The notes beneath the pieces were generated by a model. That model worked only from the letters and a program-made list of their open reading frames with translations, searched no databases and was not told the DNA's origin. A program made the translations under genes and the position numbers. Below, piece by piece: positions 1 through 9,729 of a stretch of DNA of 64,000 bases (position 1 is its first letter; the number at the start of each line of letters is the position of its first letter). The stretch comes from Vibrio celticus. GTDB taxonomy: Bacteria > Pseudomonadota > Gammaproteobacteria > Enterobacterales > Vibrionaceae. Where the stretch lies: NCBI RefSeq assembly GCF_024347335.1, contig NZ_AP025464.1, positions 868,001 to 932,000 on the forward strand, in the 5' to 3' direction.

Positions 1-340
1 AGAGATCAGAAATCGGACGAGATTCGACTTGGTCAAAGGCATAACCTGAAACCCGAGAGAACTGTTGATTGACTTGTATGACCCTCAATTGACTATCGAG
101 GACGATAAAACCTGCGACACCATCAATGATCGCTTCCGACAAGTTATTCTTACTTTGAGCCATTTCATGTCGATAAAGGCGTGCGGTAATCAGAGTGCTA
201 AGTAAAAACAACGCACACACCGAAAAAACCATGGCTGACGTAGAAGCAATACTCAGCAACCACAAGCTAAATGCCATATTGAGGACAAGTGCAGACACCA
301 CGTATAGCGGCATTTTTCGGTCATAACTTAACTTGTTCAT
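1..340 (-). CDS. PAS-domain membrane signalling protein (N-terminal part)
   Basis: The reading frame is open from an ATG at 340 to the window edge, giving 113 residues beginning MNKLSYDRKMPLYVV. Two hydrophobic segments (about residues 10-30 and 34-52) are followed by a stretch typical of a PAS sensor start (SEAIIDGVAGFIVLDSQLRV, then NQQFSRVSGY). Proteins built this way usually end in GGDEF, EAL or histidine-kinase domains, but that part lies outside the window. The output domain is therefore unknown. Confidence is high that this is a real gene and moderate for the PAS call. Confidence 0.75.
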   Translation of the reverse strand, partial: MNKLSYDRKMPLYVVSALVLNMAFSLWLLSIASTSAMVFSVCALFLLSTLITARLYRHEMAQSKNNLSEAIIDGVAGFIVLDSQLRVIQVNQQFSRVSGYAFDQVESRPISDL

Positions 341-458
341 AGTTTGCTCTGGTGATGGGCGAATGACTATGATGGCTAAGTTTTGATTAAGATATTTACC
401 ATTTTACGACACATACAAATTCAAATTATATGGGTACTTTGAAGATCAACAACTTATG

Positions 459-1481
459 CTAATTATTGAGTAAGAAGAGCAAACTACCACCGCTGAGTGA
501 GCTGCCATAATTGAAGTTAATCCCGACACCGAAGTTATCAAAAAAGTAAGAGTCATAAGGGACATCGAACACCAACCCAGCGCCGAATTCATAGTAATAG
601 TGTGTGTCTAAAGGATCCGTTAAATCCCCCGCTATATCGATTCTTCTAAAGTTATAGTGGACCTGAGGGTTGTTTAACGACCAAGCATCGAGCGCGACAT
701 TTTGCCTAAACTCTAGTTCATTAATAAATCGCATCCCTTCAGGGTTACCGATATCACCATCGTTCGCTTCACCCCATCCAGTGCCATAGAAATAACGCAC
801 TCTAGAAGAGACATTCCAGCTTCCCCACTCTTGCTTCTTTAAATACTTGAGTTTGACCGACGGCTCACCTATCAATGCCCATGCTGAGGTATTTAGCGCG
901 TAGCCGTCTAGCTGAGACTGAAATGCTTGAGAGTAACTGTTGTTGTATTCGTATTTATTGCGGTAATAGAGCAAGTGGGTGCCTAAGCCATACGCGATAG
1001 ACCAGTGCTGGTTGAGATGATTTTGAACCCCGAAAAAGCCATACAGGCCCAACACTGAGTCTTTATTCGGATTCACACGACGGTCAGAGGTCACTTCCGG
1101 TGAGATTTCAATATCCTGTTCAGAAAGCGCATAAGACCCTCGCACCGACCAAATAAGGTCAAGATCAGGATCATCGGTGTTAATCACGGAAGAATAAGGA
1201 ATGGAGCCCACACTCACTTGGCTTCGAGTATCGATGGTTTTATCGGAGCCAAAACCATTGTCGTTCAAATTGATAAATGAATTTGGGTCAAAATCAACAA
1301 AGCCAATAGAAACCGCATCACTGTCAGTCAACGCTATAGAAGCCGAGAATATCTTCTCTAAACGATTTTGAATCGCTTCATTTGAGGCATAGGCCGAGGA
1401 TGAAAAAAGGCCAGTTAAGATCAGAGCAATAGAAGAGGAATACAGCGATTGGGGTGAAAGCATTAAGTTGACTCCATTCAA
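459..1481 (-). CDS. Outer-membrane beta-barrel protein, solitary autotransporter-barrel type
   Basis: The 340-residue protein starts with a signal peptide that ends near SSSAYAS. The rest is rich in alternating aromatic and polar strands (YFYGTGWGEAND, HYYYEFGAGLVFDVPYDSYF), as expected for a beta-barrel. It resembles the Vibrio family called solitary outer-membrane autotransporter beta-barrel domain, in which a barrel occurs without a passenger. A second Met at residue 7 could be the true start. The function is unknown. The gene stands alone and is not clearly linked to its neighbours. Confidence 0.55.
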   Translation of the reverse strand: MNGVNLMLSPQSLYSSSIALILTGLFSSSAYASNEAIQNRLEKIFSASIALTDSDAVSIGFVDFDPNSFINLNDNGFGSDKTIDTRSQVSVGSIPYSSVINTDDPDLDLIWSVRGSYALSEQDIEISPEVTSDRRVNPNKDSVLGLYGFFGVQNHLNQHWSIAYGLGTHLLYYRNKYEYNNSYSQAFQSQLDGYALNTSAWALIGEPSVKLKYLKKQEWGSWNVSSRVRYFYGTGWGEANDGDIGNPEGMRFINELEFRQNVALDAWSLNNPQVHYNFRRIDIAGDLTDPLDTHYYYEFGAGLVFDVPYDSYFFDNFGVGINFNYGSSLSGGSLLFLLNN

Positions 1482-1521
1482 ACTTATGCTTCAAGTGTAA
1501 TTGGTAACTTAACTATTTCAA

Positions 1522-1635
1522 TCAGAGAGTTAACGGTGTGGTTGATACTGCTCTCAGTTCCAACTGCAAGAGCGTTGCCAAATCAATGGATCCCCAAAGC
1601 TCTTCTACGTCTTGGATTCTAAAATGAATAATCAT
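1522..1635 (-). CDS. Possible 37-residue small protein
   Basis: A short frame starts at an ATG that has an AGAGG ribosome-binding site five bases upstream and runs to a TGA. The product begins MIIHFRIQDVEELWG and has no membrane segment. No family is recognised. It may be a genuine small protein or the leftover start of a longer gene. Only the start signal and the open frame support it, so it is a weak call. Confidence 0.22.
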   Translation of the reverse strand: MIIHFRIQDVEELWGSIDLATLLQLELRAVSTTPLTL

Positions 1636-1806
1636 ATGCGCCTCTGTCTAAATTGGAGTCTTATATTGGATCATTCTTAAAACCCTTACTTACCATAATA
1701 CGCCAAGCCGACTTTAAGACCTGTTTCGCATATAAAAGAATAAGCGTTTGAAAATTATAAGATTAACTCCTAAGTTTTTTATAACCCTTTACTCAGGAAG
1801 AAGTAG

Positions 1807-2274
1807 ATGAGCAATATAGAAAAAGTATATGGATTTAATACGCCCCAACGACTCTTTGTCGGATACACGCTTGCGGTACTCGTCGATTTAACGGTTCTTA
1901 ATTTTTTTGATGAATACTGGGACTTCGTCAATATCGAGTCATTCACCATCTCATTTGCAGCTGCGATTTTGCTTCAACTCCTACTCAAATTGTCTATAGG
2001 CTTAGAACATAAGCTGGCAGATTACTTCAAATCTAAACCGGGGACTGCGCCTAAGATTTATCGCGGTTTATCCAGTTACGTGATTCTGGTGGGCTCTAAG
2101 TTTGTGATGTTGGAAGCCATTAATATCTTATTTGGCGACAAGGTAGATTTCACAGGCCCTTGGAATGGTGTGGTGGCGTTCTTCGCTGTGGTATTCACGA
2201 TTTTGGTCGCAGAGATTGTTGTTTCAAAGATCTACTTCGCACTTGATGACACGCCCAAAGCCGAAAAAGCATAG
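1807..2274 (+). CDS. Hypothetical inner-membrane protein
   Basis: The 155-residue protein has about four hydrophobic segments (near residues 16-34, 45-62, 88-108 and 120-141), separated by short charged loops. The start follows an AGGAAG ribosome-binding site. No catalytic motif or family is recognised. It stands alone and is followed by a strong hairpin terminator. Its function cannot be inferred from the sequence. Confidence 0.7.
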   Translation: MSNIEKVYGFNTPQRLFVGYTLAVLVDLTVLNFFDEYWDFVNIESFTISFAAAILLQLLLKLSIGLEHKLADYFKSKPGTAPKIYRGLSSYVILVGSKFVMLEAINILFGDKVDFTGPWNGVVAFFAVVFTILVAEIVVSKIYFALDDTPKAEKA

Positions 2275-2299
2275 TCGCTTTTGACACACACCTAAGACG

Positions 2300-2329
2300 A
2301 AAAAGTGAGCCTATCAAGGCTCACTTTTT
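2300..2329. terminator. Bidirectional intrinsic terminator
   Basis: A perfect stem of AAAAAGTGAGCC with its complement closes a six-base loop. It carries an A-run on one side and a T-run on the other, so it can end transcription of the membrane-protein gene on its left and, from the other side, the porin gene on its right. Confidence 0.85.
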
Positions 2330-2370
2330 ACATATATTCTTTACGTTTCAGCGATTAACAAGCAGAGAAG

Positions 2371-3612
2371 TTAGATAAAGACTCTCGCTCTAATACCGAA
2401 TACCCAAGCGCTGCTTTCATTGGAGAATGCAGGATCTTTGATGTATTGAATATCAGGTGTCACTTGGATGAAATCGTTGAGTTGCATGTTGTAGTAGATC
2501 TCCGCTGTCCATTGCTCTGTGCTACCGCTTATTGCTTTCGCATCAGCTGCAAAAGAGTCACCATTCACTTCCGCCCAGTTTAGCGCTACACCAAGGTTGT
2601 TGGTCGGCTTTCCTAATCCAAAGTACCCCATACCAACAGAAATCGATTTATCGTAAAGGGCAACATCCCCTTCTGAGAAACCACCACGAACAAACGGCAT
2701 CACTTGATCAGTCATGAACTGACTCCATGAGAAGTTAACGCCCGAGCCACCTTCCGCAGCAAGGCTATTACTATGACGAGTATCGTCACCAAAGTCCCAA
2801 AAAGTCACATGAAAGTTATCGGTATAGATCTGCTCTCGCGAAGCCGTCCAACCTAATTCCAGTGTGGTGAAGTAAGACGCATCGCTACCGAAGGCAGTAT
2901 CAAAGCCATCAAAAATATCATCTGACTGACCATTTGCATCCGCGATACCACCGACCACATAAAAGTTCTCGCCCAACATATGACCAGCAGAAAGGGCAAG
3001 TACACCATCATCAGGTAAGCCCATCGCACCAGAGCCTGTCGAGAATACCAAATTAGTAAAACCAGACCACGGGCTTGCTAGAGCGTAAACATCGGCGTAG
3101 TTCGTTACATCCTGCCAACCAACAACAATAGTGCCTTTGCCATCGTTGATTTTTTGCTTCCAATTTAAGTCCGTAACACGAAACCCTTGGTCACTGTATG
3201 CAGGGCCAATTGAACCGACATAGCCAAGTGGGCCGAATGAATAGTCTTTTGGCGCAGTATCACCATAGGCATGCCTATGTTCCACCTTCCAAACTAAGCT
3301 ACCTGAGTTCTGTGTGTCCTTTCCCAATAGATGCCATGAACCGTATAATCGTGCCACACCCGACGATGCATCAACGCTATCGCCGCCAACCCCATCTCCT
3401 GAGGTCAGCCCCAAAGCAAAGTAATCCGCACCAAATGTAAAACCATCTTCAGCTAATGACTCCCTCCAAGATTTCTTTAGTGCTTTCTGCTCTGCAATTG
3501 TATTTTCAACAGAATCTGGGCCTTCAAAGTTAGCGCCGTAAACAACGCCGCTCATTGGGCTAGCCGCCATCACAATTGCGATACTTATTTTAGAGAATCT
3601 TGAGTTCATCAT
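2371..3612 (-). CDS. Carbohydrate-selective porin, OprB family
   Basis: The 413-residue protein has a signal peptide ending near GVVYGA. The mature part carries the usual features of OprB porins: an early acidic region, repeated aromatic strands, conserved blocks such as WQDVTNYADVYALASPW and FVRGGFSEGDVALYDKS, and an arginine-rich strand at the C terminus (VFGIRARVFI). OprB porins let sugars or small organic solutes cross the outer membrane. The gene lies downstream of the DUF3299 and amidohydrolase genes on the same strand (123-base gap), so it may supply substrate to that periplasmic enzyme. Whether they share a transcript is inference. Confidence 0.8.
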   Translation of the reverse strand: MMNSRFSKISIAIVMAASPMSGVVYGANFEGPDSVENTIAEQKALKKSWRESLAEDGFTFGADYFALGLTSGDGVGGDSVDASSGVARLYGSWHLLGKDTQNSGSLVWKVEHRHAYGDTAPKDYSFGPLGYVGSIGPAYSDQGFRVTDLNWKQKINDGKGTIVVGWQDVTNYADVYALASPWSGFTNLVFSTGSGAMGLPDDGVLALSAGHMLGENFYVVGGIADANGQSDDIFDGFDTAFGSDASYFTTLELGWTASREQIYTDNFHVTFWDFGDDTRHSNSLAAEGGSGVNFSWSQFMTDQVMPFVRGGFSEGDVALYDKSISVGMGYFGLGKPTNNLGVALNWAEVNGDSFAADAKAISGSTEQWTAEIYYNMQLNDFIQVTPDIQYIKDPAFSNESSAWVFGIRARVFI

Positions 3613-3735
3613 GTCACCAGTGCTTTTTAAGTTAGTTTTATTTTAGTTATTACTCACATTGAAAATTGTCATTTGATGACACTGGGTGATTTAAATACTT
3701 CCAACATGAGATTGGAGCGCACTAGATGCGCTAGT

Positions 3736-4401
3736 TTAAGGTTGATACTGCTCTATACCGTCCGCTTTCATCGCATAGACCGACTGCACGTTGGCTGCGC
3801 CGTCAGAGTAATTCACATTTTCTTTCGATTGATGCCCTGTTAACTCACCTTCAACCCAAACTGGCGTCATTAAGCTCACCAATTCAATGCCTTGAGGGTA
3901 ATCTATCAGCACCAATTGATTCGCTGGAGGTGGTGGTGTGTGGATACAAGCTCCTGCAGAAGGCACTAAGAAGAACTTAGTAACTTTAGTTCCGTCCATT
4001 TCAATCGGAGTGATATAGCCAGGGATTCGATGTTTACTACCTACTACCCCTGTATTGGGTTTCGAACCTAACGCTTCTCTTTGCTTCATAATCTGTTCGC
4101 GAGCTACAAATAACGCTTCAACATCCACGTCCTGCTTTTTGAGCCTTTCTGTTACTTCCACTATTTCCTGTTTTGCTTCGTCACTTGCGACAAAACCGTC
4201 TTCAGTTTGCGCGTCTTTAAAGCGAGCAATGGTCGCCATATCAAACATCTGATTCCGATCAAGCTTTTGAAATGGGTCTTCTATCAACTCCATGCTTGGA
4301 ACTAGCTCGTCCCAGTATGTAACCTTCACTTCGTTAGCTAGTGATGGAAACGACAAACAACACAATACAAACAGCGAAAAAATTGGCTTCAAAATAACCA
4401 T
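3736..4401 (-). CDS. DUF3299 secreted protein
   Basis: The 221-residue protein has a signal peptide (cleavage likely after PSLA) and the DUF3299 hallmarks: a WDELVP opening, HRIPGYITPIEMDG in the middle and GACIHTPPPPANQ near residue 155. The conserved Cys and His in the last block suggest a metal- or redox-linked periplasmic role, but the family has no established function. It is encoded 86 bases downstream of the amidohydrolase in the same direction. Confidence 0.8.
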   Translation of the reverse strand: MVILKPIFSLFVLCCLSFPSLANEVKVTYWDELVPSMELIEDPFQKLDRNQMFDMATIARFKDAQTEDGFVASDEAKQEIVEVTERLKKQDVDVEALFVAREQIMKQREALGSKPNTGVVGSKHRIPGYITPIEMDGTKVTKFFLVPSAGACIHTPPPPANQLVLIDYPQGIELVSLMTPVWVEGELTGHQSKENVNYSDGAANVQSVYAMKADGIEQYQP

Positions 4402-4434
4402 GAAACTTTACCTCACAAAAACATCGTTAAGCTA

Positions 4435-4467
4435 AGTTAGGTAGAGGAGACACTCCCCTACCTAACT
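4435..4467 (-). other. Intergenic hairpin between amidohydrolase and DUF3299 genes
   Basis: Ten-base perfect arms (AGTTAGGTAG and complement) are extended by an imperfect GGAG pairing around a short loop. No T-run follows directly on the minus strand. It looks more like a processing or partial attenuation hairpin than a full terminator. Confidence 0.45.
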
Positions 4468-4487
4468 ATTAAACATCAAGCCAAAGA

Positions 4488-5864
4488 TTACATTTCGTTG
4501 CGGTATACAACGCCATCTTTCATTACCAATTTAATCGTATCGATAGTTTTGTATTCAGGATCAGCGTCAAACCACTCGGTGGTCGCACCTAATACCTTCA
4601 TGTCTTCCAATGGGTTACCATCTACTAATAAAATATCTGCAACGGCACCTTTTTCGATAACACCTAACTTACCTTGGGTTGTGCCTCTAGGACCTGACAT
4701 CGCTAACATTTCACCAGCTGTAGAAGTCATTTGTTTCAGCACTTCGAAGTTGCTTCCAAACGCTTCTGTTCTCCAGTAAATTTCGTAACGACGAGCTCTC
4801 TCGGCATCCGAGTCTGCACCTACATAGTCTGATGCAAAAACAACTTTCACGTTATTTTCAAGTAGGCGTTTACCGTAGTCACCATACTGCTCTTGAAGCT
4901 GAGCAACCATCGGCAGTTTTTCTGCAGGCATAAGTGGATTCTTTGCTAGATCTGGTGATAGTCCCCACATCTGTGGAACAACGTATCCGCCCTCTTTTGC
5001 AATTCTCTTCATCGTGTCGTCATTAATAAAGAACCCGTGCTCGAAGGTTTTTACGCCACAATCAAGCAGACGATTTACCGAGCGATCATTGAATGTATGC
5101 GCAGCAACATAAGTGTTCCAATCTTTTGCTGCTTCAACGATGGCACAGGTTTCGTCTACCGAGTATTGAGTTGTATCAATCGGGTCAAATCGAGATGAAC
5201 CACCACCACCGGCCATGATCTTTATCTGAGTCGCACCATTACGTAAGTTCAGTCTTGTCGCTTTGAGTACTTCAGGCACACCATCGGCTACAGCGCCAAT
5301 GCCCATTCTTTCAAAGTTAGAAATATCTCCAACCGAATTAGGCGTGAAACCGGGATCACTTCTATCTCGGAAATCACCGTGACCTGATGTTTGAGAGATA
5401 AATGCGCCAGACGGATAAATTCGAGGACCAACGACATTACCACTCTCAATTTCACGTGCCAAACCAAAAGCGGGTCCGCCCATATCACGAACGGTAGTAA
5501 AGCCATCATCTAGGTAGCGCTTAGCTACTTGAGTCGCATGAATTGAGATGTCAGTGAGATCTTTGTTGGTTTCGATGTCACCAAAATTATAGTTAATCAT
5601 GACATGGGCATGGCCATCGATTAAGCCGGGCATCAAAGTCTTGCCCTCGCCATCAATCACTTTAGCTTCACCGGCTTCTATTGGATTTGCGGAGATTTGC
5701 TTGATCAGGTTGTCTTCAACCAATACGTGATGGTCTTCGTACAATTTGTTTTCAGTACCATTGAACACATCGACGTTAGTAAATAGCGTTGATGCCGCAT
5801 TTGCAGAAAGAGCAAATGAACACGAAAGAGCAACAACAGAGAGTTTTAAGCCTGCATTTTTCAT
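4488..5864 (-). CDS. Secreted metal-dependent amidohydrolase
   Basis: The 458-residue protein has a signal peptide (cleavage likely after SANA) and an amidohydrolase barrel. The metal motif HAH is at residues 85-87, a candidate bridging lysine lies in GATQIKIMAGGGG, further metal-binding His residues are in AAHTFND and FEHGFF, and the catalytic Asp is in FASDYVG. It is closest in style to imidazolonepropionase-like and Xaa-Pro dipeptidase-like members, which cut C-N bonds in cyclic amides or dipeptides. The true substrate cannot be read from sequence. It appears to lead a unit with the DUF3299 gene and perhaps the OprB porin. Confidence 0.8.
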   Translation of the reverse strand: MKNAGLKLSVVALSCSFALSANAASTLFTNVDVFNGTENKLYEDHHVLVEDNLIKQISANPIEAGEAKVIDGEGKTLMPGLIDGHAHVMINYNFGDIETNKDLTDISIHATQVAKRYLDDGFTTVRDMGGPAFGLAREIESGNVVGPRIYPSGAFISQTSGHGDFRDRSDPGFTPNSVGDISNFERMGIGAVADGVPEVLKATRLNLRNGATQIKIMAGGGGSSRFDPIDTTQYSVDETCAIVEAAKDWNTYVAAHTFNDRSVNRLLDCGVKTFEHGFFINDDTMKRIAKEGGYVVPQMWGLSPDLAKNPLMPAEKLPMVAQLQEQYGDYGKRLLENNVKVVFASDYVGADSDAERARRYEIYWRTEAFGSNFEVLKQMTSTAGEMLAMSGPRGTTQGKLGVIEKGAVADILLVDGNPLEDMKVLGATTEWFDADPEYKTIDTIKLVMKDGVVYRNEM

Positions 5865-6132
5865 TTATACACCTTGATTCCGTTTATGAGTGGAGTCCAC
5901 TTCCCATAACGATTCCGTAACTACTAATGAGTGTTATGAGGTTTCAAAGGTGTTTTTATTAGCCGCGATAATCACAAAAATCTAATCAAAATTCCGGGAG
6001 AAAATCGAGTAAAAACAACTCATCCACATTCAATAACTTAGTAGTGATACTGCCAGTGTTCAAGGTTGATAAATGGCCATTTGGTGACAATAAATAAATC
6101 TGCGTGCAGGCTCCTGTTTTTGCTTACCGACG

Positions 6133-7134
6133 TTAGCTGTGCTCTTTTCGGTACTGTCTTGGCGTCATGTTCATCTGTCGTTTGAACGCTCGGGTAAAGT
6201 GGGAAGAATCGGAATACCCCATCTTCGCGCCCACTTGCGTGATCGATAGATCGGACTGCTCTAGCAATTCCAAGATCAGCTCAAGAACCATCTCTTCAAT
6301 CAAGGTTTTGTAGACCACCCCTTCACTTTCCAACCGACGCTGGATCGTCCTAACATGAATATTCAGAATCTCAGAAGCTAAGCTAATTGGGAGTTTCCCC
6401 ATCGTGAGATAAGGTTTAATAACAAGCTTAAAAGCGCTCAGGAATGAGCTAGGTAAAGGCTTAGTGAATTCTGATACTTGAGCAATTTTGGGTAAAACAA
6501 TCGGCGCATGCATGATCTCTCTTGGAATTTCAAAGGCAGTGACCGGTCTATGCGTATAAAACTGAGCACTGCCCATTTGTGGTAGAGATTGAAAGCATTC
6601 GAGATCGCCATTCTGAATTCCAACCTCAGACGGCTTCCAACGACCTTGCGTTAATACTGAAAGTAGCTCGTTAATGAAAATAACAGAGAACAGTTCAGCG
6701 AACTTAAACCAAGGTGCGTTAGTAAATGGCTTCTCGCGAACCAACCACCACTTGCCTCCGGATTGCTTGGTATAGACATTCGCACCATTGGATACGAGCT
6801 TCAGCTGCTCGCCAAATTGGTCTAGCGCGCTTTTCAATGAATCCTGCTGGCTTAGCTTAGCCACAAACCTTGGCACATAGGTTTGCTTACAAAAACTCCA
6901 CATAAACAGCGAAAACTCTTCTCTCGACGCAGATTCCCCCATAATCTTGACCACGTTCTTAACCGTTGTCTCAGGGAGATAATCGTAATGGTCATTACTG
7001 GTGAGAATATCATTAGGGATTTTGGCACTGCGTAACAAGGTGTAGATTTCACCATCGATATGTTTGAACAGTTCCGCAAACAGCTCGACTTCCTTCTTAT
7101 CTACCACTGTCATTATCTGAGGGGTATTTGGCAT
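6133..7134 (-). CDS. AraC-family transcriptional regulator with N-terminal arabinose-binding-type domain
   Basis: The 333-residue protein has the layout of regulators with an Arabinose_bd-type sensor (roughly residues 20-200) and a C-terminal AraC DNA-binding domain. The second helix-turn-helix is clear in GYSDSSHFTRAFKRQMNMTP followed by RQYR. It is transcribed toward the amidohydrolase unit, which makes that unit a candidate target, but no operator was identified. Confidence 0.85.
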   Translation of the reverse strand: MPNTPQIMTVVDKKEVELFAELFKHIDGEIYTLLRSAKIPNDILTSNDHYDYLPETTVKNVVKIMGESASREEFSLFMWSFCKQTYVPRFVAKLSQQDSLKSALDQFGEQLKLVSNGANVYTKQSGGKWWLVREKPFTNAPWFKFAELFSVIFINELLSVLTQGRWKPSEVGIQNGDLECFQSLPQMGSAQFYTHRPVTAFEIPREIMHAPIVLPKIAQVSEFTKPLPSSFLSAFKLVIKPYLTMGKLPISLASEILNIHVRTIQRRLESEGVVYKTLIEEMVLELILELLEQSDLSITQVGAKMGYSDSSHFTRAFKRQMNMTPRQYRKEHS

Positions 7135-7293
7135 CCTTTCCCTTATCTATTCGTTCACGAACTCAAATTATCACCTTCTTTAAGATAGCAGAACAAACGC
7201 CGCGTTACCTAGAGTTACTAACCGAATATCTCCGCCAAAATAACGAATAAACAAACGGTTAGTAGCCAAGATCATGTCTAATGACTTGGTAGA

Positions 7294-7722
7294 TTACTGA
7301 ACGGCTAAGTCCGCTCTGCGTACCCAGAATGCTCGTATATGATCGTAAATCAGATTAAACACAAACGCGTAAATGGTAATAAAAATGGTCACGCCGATAT
7401 CCATTAAAAATGCCTGCCAAATCCCCACATCAAGTAAGTAAGCCATCACTGGGATCGTCGCTATCAACAAGCCTGCCTCAAATAGCACGACATGAAATAC
7501 ACGTAACTTAAGCGAACGCTGAGATTTTTCACCCGTAAAGTAGCGATCAAAAATGCGGTTAAAACAATAATTCCAAATCATAGCGATTGTCGCGACAACT
7601 ATCATGGTTCCTGATAAGGCATTCACATCATGATCAGTAAATATCGCTAAGCCAATAATTGATAGTGTGACGGCCAATACTTCAAATAACACAGAGTGAA
7701 ACACTCTTTCTAACGTACTCAT
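7294..7722 (-). CDS. PACE-family efflux transporter
   Basis: The 142-residue protein consists of two repeats of the bacterial transmembrane pair domain, each with two membrane helices (ERVFHSVLFEVLAVTLSIIG and LRVFHVVLFEAGLLIATIPV). This is the structure of proteobacterial antimicrobial compound efflux (PACE) pumps, which export biocides such as chlorhexidine and short diamines using the proton gradient. It is divergent from the LysR gene next door, the usual arrangement in this family. Confidence 0.9.
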   Translation of the reverse strand: MSTLERVFHSVLFEVLAVTLSIIGLAIFTDHDVNALSGTMIVVATIAMIWNYCFNRIFDRYFTGEKSQRSLKLRVFHVVLFEAGLLIATIPVMAYLLDVGIWQAFLMDIGVTIFITIYAFVFNLIYDHIRAFWVRRADLAVQ

Positions 7723-7860
7723 ACATTCCTCTAAATAATCTATTACGTGTTGGATTGGTCGAGATTATGTCACCTGAAATAATAAGAGAAAGTTAACAGC
7801 CATCACGATTGGTGATAGGCTGAGCGTTATCAACCCATTTGGTATTGAGCGAGATATAAC

Positions 7861-8763
7861 ATGTACAGTTTTGAGCAATTAAAAGTCTTCGTCACGGTGT
7901 GTGAAAGTGGCTCTTTCTCTGCCGCCGCTCGCAAACTGAAACGAGCTCAATCTGGAGTCAGCCAGTCGATCGCCAACCTAGAAATTGCCATCGACCAAGA
8001 GCTGTTTAACCGAGAGAAAAGCATCCCCGTTTTGACCAACACAGGTAAAGCGTTATTACCTGTCGCTAAGTCGATTCTCGACCAACAAAAGTACTTCGAC
8101 CAAAAAGTAGAATCGCTCACACAAGAAGATGAGCACGAACTGATCATTGCGGTTGATGAAAGCATCATAGATAAGAATTTCATTAAGATCATCAGCTCAC
8201 TGGCCGATCAGTTCCCAATCACACACTTCGATATTATTACCACCTCAACCTTCGATGTTGAAGACCTGGTGAGACGCGGCAAAGCGCAGATTGGCATCAT
8301 CTATGCGGATGGTGAACTTAAAGTGGATATGGACTTCTTCTTACTGGGCCAAGCCCGATTTCTTACGGTTAGCTCCGCCACTCACGAACTCAGCCAAATG
8401 TCGGTAGTACAAGACTCAGATCTAAAGCGTTACCGCCAATGTGTGCATCGCAGTTCAAAGCAGCGCGAACTGTGGTTCACCTACGGTATTAGTTCAATGC
8501 TTTGGTATGCCAACAATCACAAAACGATCATCGATCTCGTTGAACAGAACGTTGGCTGGGCAAATGTGCCTGAAATGATGGTGATGGAAGGCATTCAAAA
8601 AGGCGAACTTGTGGCGTTACCTGTCTCACACGAGCATGGTGGTTGGATTACTCCAGTAGGTTGCTTAGTGTCTCGCAGCCATATCAATGGCCCAGTGTTA
8701 ACAAGTTTACTTGAAAAACTAAAAGGCCACTCATTAGAAAACAATCAATGGCAAGCCAACTAG
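7861..8763 (+). CDS. LysR-family transcriptional regulator
   Basis: The 300-residue protein has a winged-helix DNA-binding domain at the N terminus (FEQLKVFVTVCESGSFSAAA, then RKLKRAQSGVSQSIANLE) followed by a periplasmic-binding-protein-like effector domain. It is divergent from the PACE pump gene with 138 bases between the two starts, so it probably controls the pump and itself. The effector is unknown. Confidence 0.9.
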   Translation: MYSFEQLKVFVTVCESGSFSAAARKLKRAQSGVSQSIANLEIAIDQELFNREKSIPVLTNTGKALLPVAKSILDQQKYFDQKVESLTQEDEHELIIAVDESIIDKNFIKIISSLADQFPITHFDIITTSTFDVEDLVRRGKAQIGIIYADGELKVDMDFFLLGQARFLTVSSATHELSQMSVVQDSDLKRYRQCVHRSSKQRELWFTYGISSMLWYANNHKTIIDLVEQNVGWANVPEMMVMEGIQKGELVALPVSHEHGGWITPVGCLVSRSHINGPVLTSLLEKLKGHSLENNQWQAN

Positions 8764-9148
8764 CCTCCCCCAATTCTTGAGTTCAGCCTATTTCAGCAAC
8801 TGAATCCTAAGTCAATGACGGTGGTGTTTTCTCCAGCACTACCTCATTTCCGCTTTTAGTGCCGATAATTTTCTTTGTCGTGTGGATAAAACACCCTAGT
8901 TGATGTCCCAAAGTGACATAACTACTATGCGATCCCAACAGGTTTGTCTTTTCAAACGAATATAGACAGACCCAAATCGCTCTTTAACACCACTGACCCA
9001 ACTTCAAATCTCCCAGATAAGCGCTCAGCCTTGCTGTTGCTTGTGTCGGTTTCAAATAGATCACTTTTTGAATATTAATTCGCACCCAGTTTATGAGCGC
9101 TCTTTGAGTGCTTTTTTATATCTAAATGAACCTTTTGGAAAATTTGTC
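8764..9148. other. Gene-free stretch after the LysR gene
   Basis: No convincing gene, RNA or terminator is seen. It probably contains the promoter of the following small membrane-protein gene. An in-frame ATG at 9041 would extend that gene upstream but has no ribosome-binding site. Confidence 0.4.
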
Positions 9149-9526
9149 GTGAACGTTTTAAGAAATATTTGCCCTGAGAAAATGGGTAAAGAGCGTAACA
9201 AACGAGAGTATGATTTACGCGTACTTAATTGTGTCAGTGAAAGCGAATATGAATCGCGTATGGCAGTTTGGAATAGCTTAACTTTGGTTGCTACTCCGTC
9301 TGTTTCAGAAACAAAAGGCTTCATCGATGAGGCTTTCAACAAACTTCAGCATGACTTGAAAGAAGCGAGCCGTGAGTTATCGATTAACTACACAGACTTC
9401 ATTGCAATGGCGCATGAAGAGCTCAACTATATTAAGGTGTTTGTTGCTGATAAAACTGCACAATACGGTTGGTACGCTGCGATCGTTCTTATGGTCATCG
9501 GCACTATTGCTCTGTGTGCTCAGTAG
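9149..9526 (+). CDS. Hypothetical protein with one C-terminal membrane helix
   Basis: The frame is open from 9041, but the best start is a GTG at 9149 with GGA upstream; an ATG at 9182 (MGKERNKREYDL) is an alternative. The product is mostly helical and charged. It ends in a single transmembrane helix (WYAAIVLMVIGTIALCA), like a tail-anchored inner-membrane protein. No family or function is recognised. Confidence 0.55.
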   Translation: MNVLRNICPEKMGKERNKREYDLRVLNCVSESEYESRMAVWNSLTLVATPSVSETKGFIDEAFNKLQHDLKEASRELSINYTDFIAMAHEELNYIKVFVADKTAQYGWYAAIVLMVIGTIALCAQ

Positions 9527-9650
9527 ATCAAACTGTGTATTCAATAGACGCTTTCAGGATCAATAAAAACTTCATGTTCCACAAACAGTATGGCGCTCTT
9601 AATAGATTGTCTTAGAAGCTCAGTCGATAACCTTAAAAGCTCAAGCGATA

Positions 9651-9680
9651 AACATAAGCACATCTCTGTGCTTATGTTTT
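9651..9680. terminator. Intrinsic terminator between convergent genes
   Basis: Twelve-base arms (AACATAAGCACA and complement) close a four-base loop, with a short T-run on the plus strand. It lies between the small membrane-protein gene and the convergent thiE and may serve both. Confidence 0.75.
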
Positions 9681-9729
9681 AGCTAGAAAACAAACAGTTA
9701 AACTCATTTATTTTCTAGTCTAAAAGCCT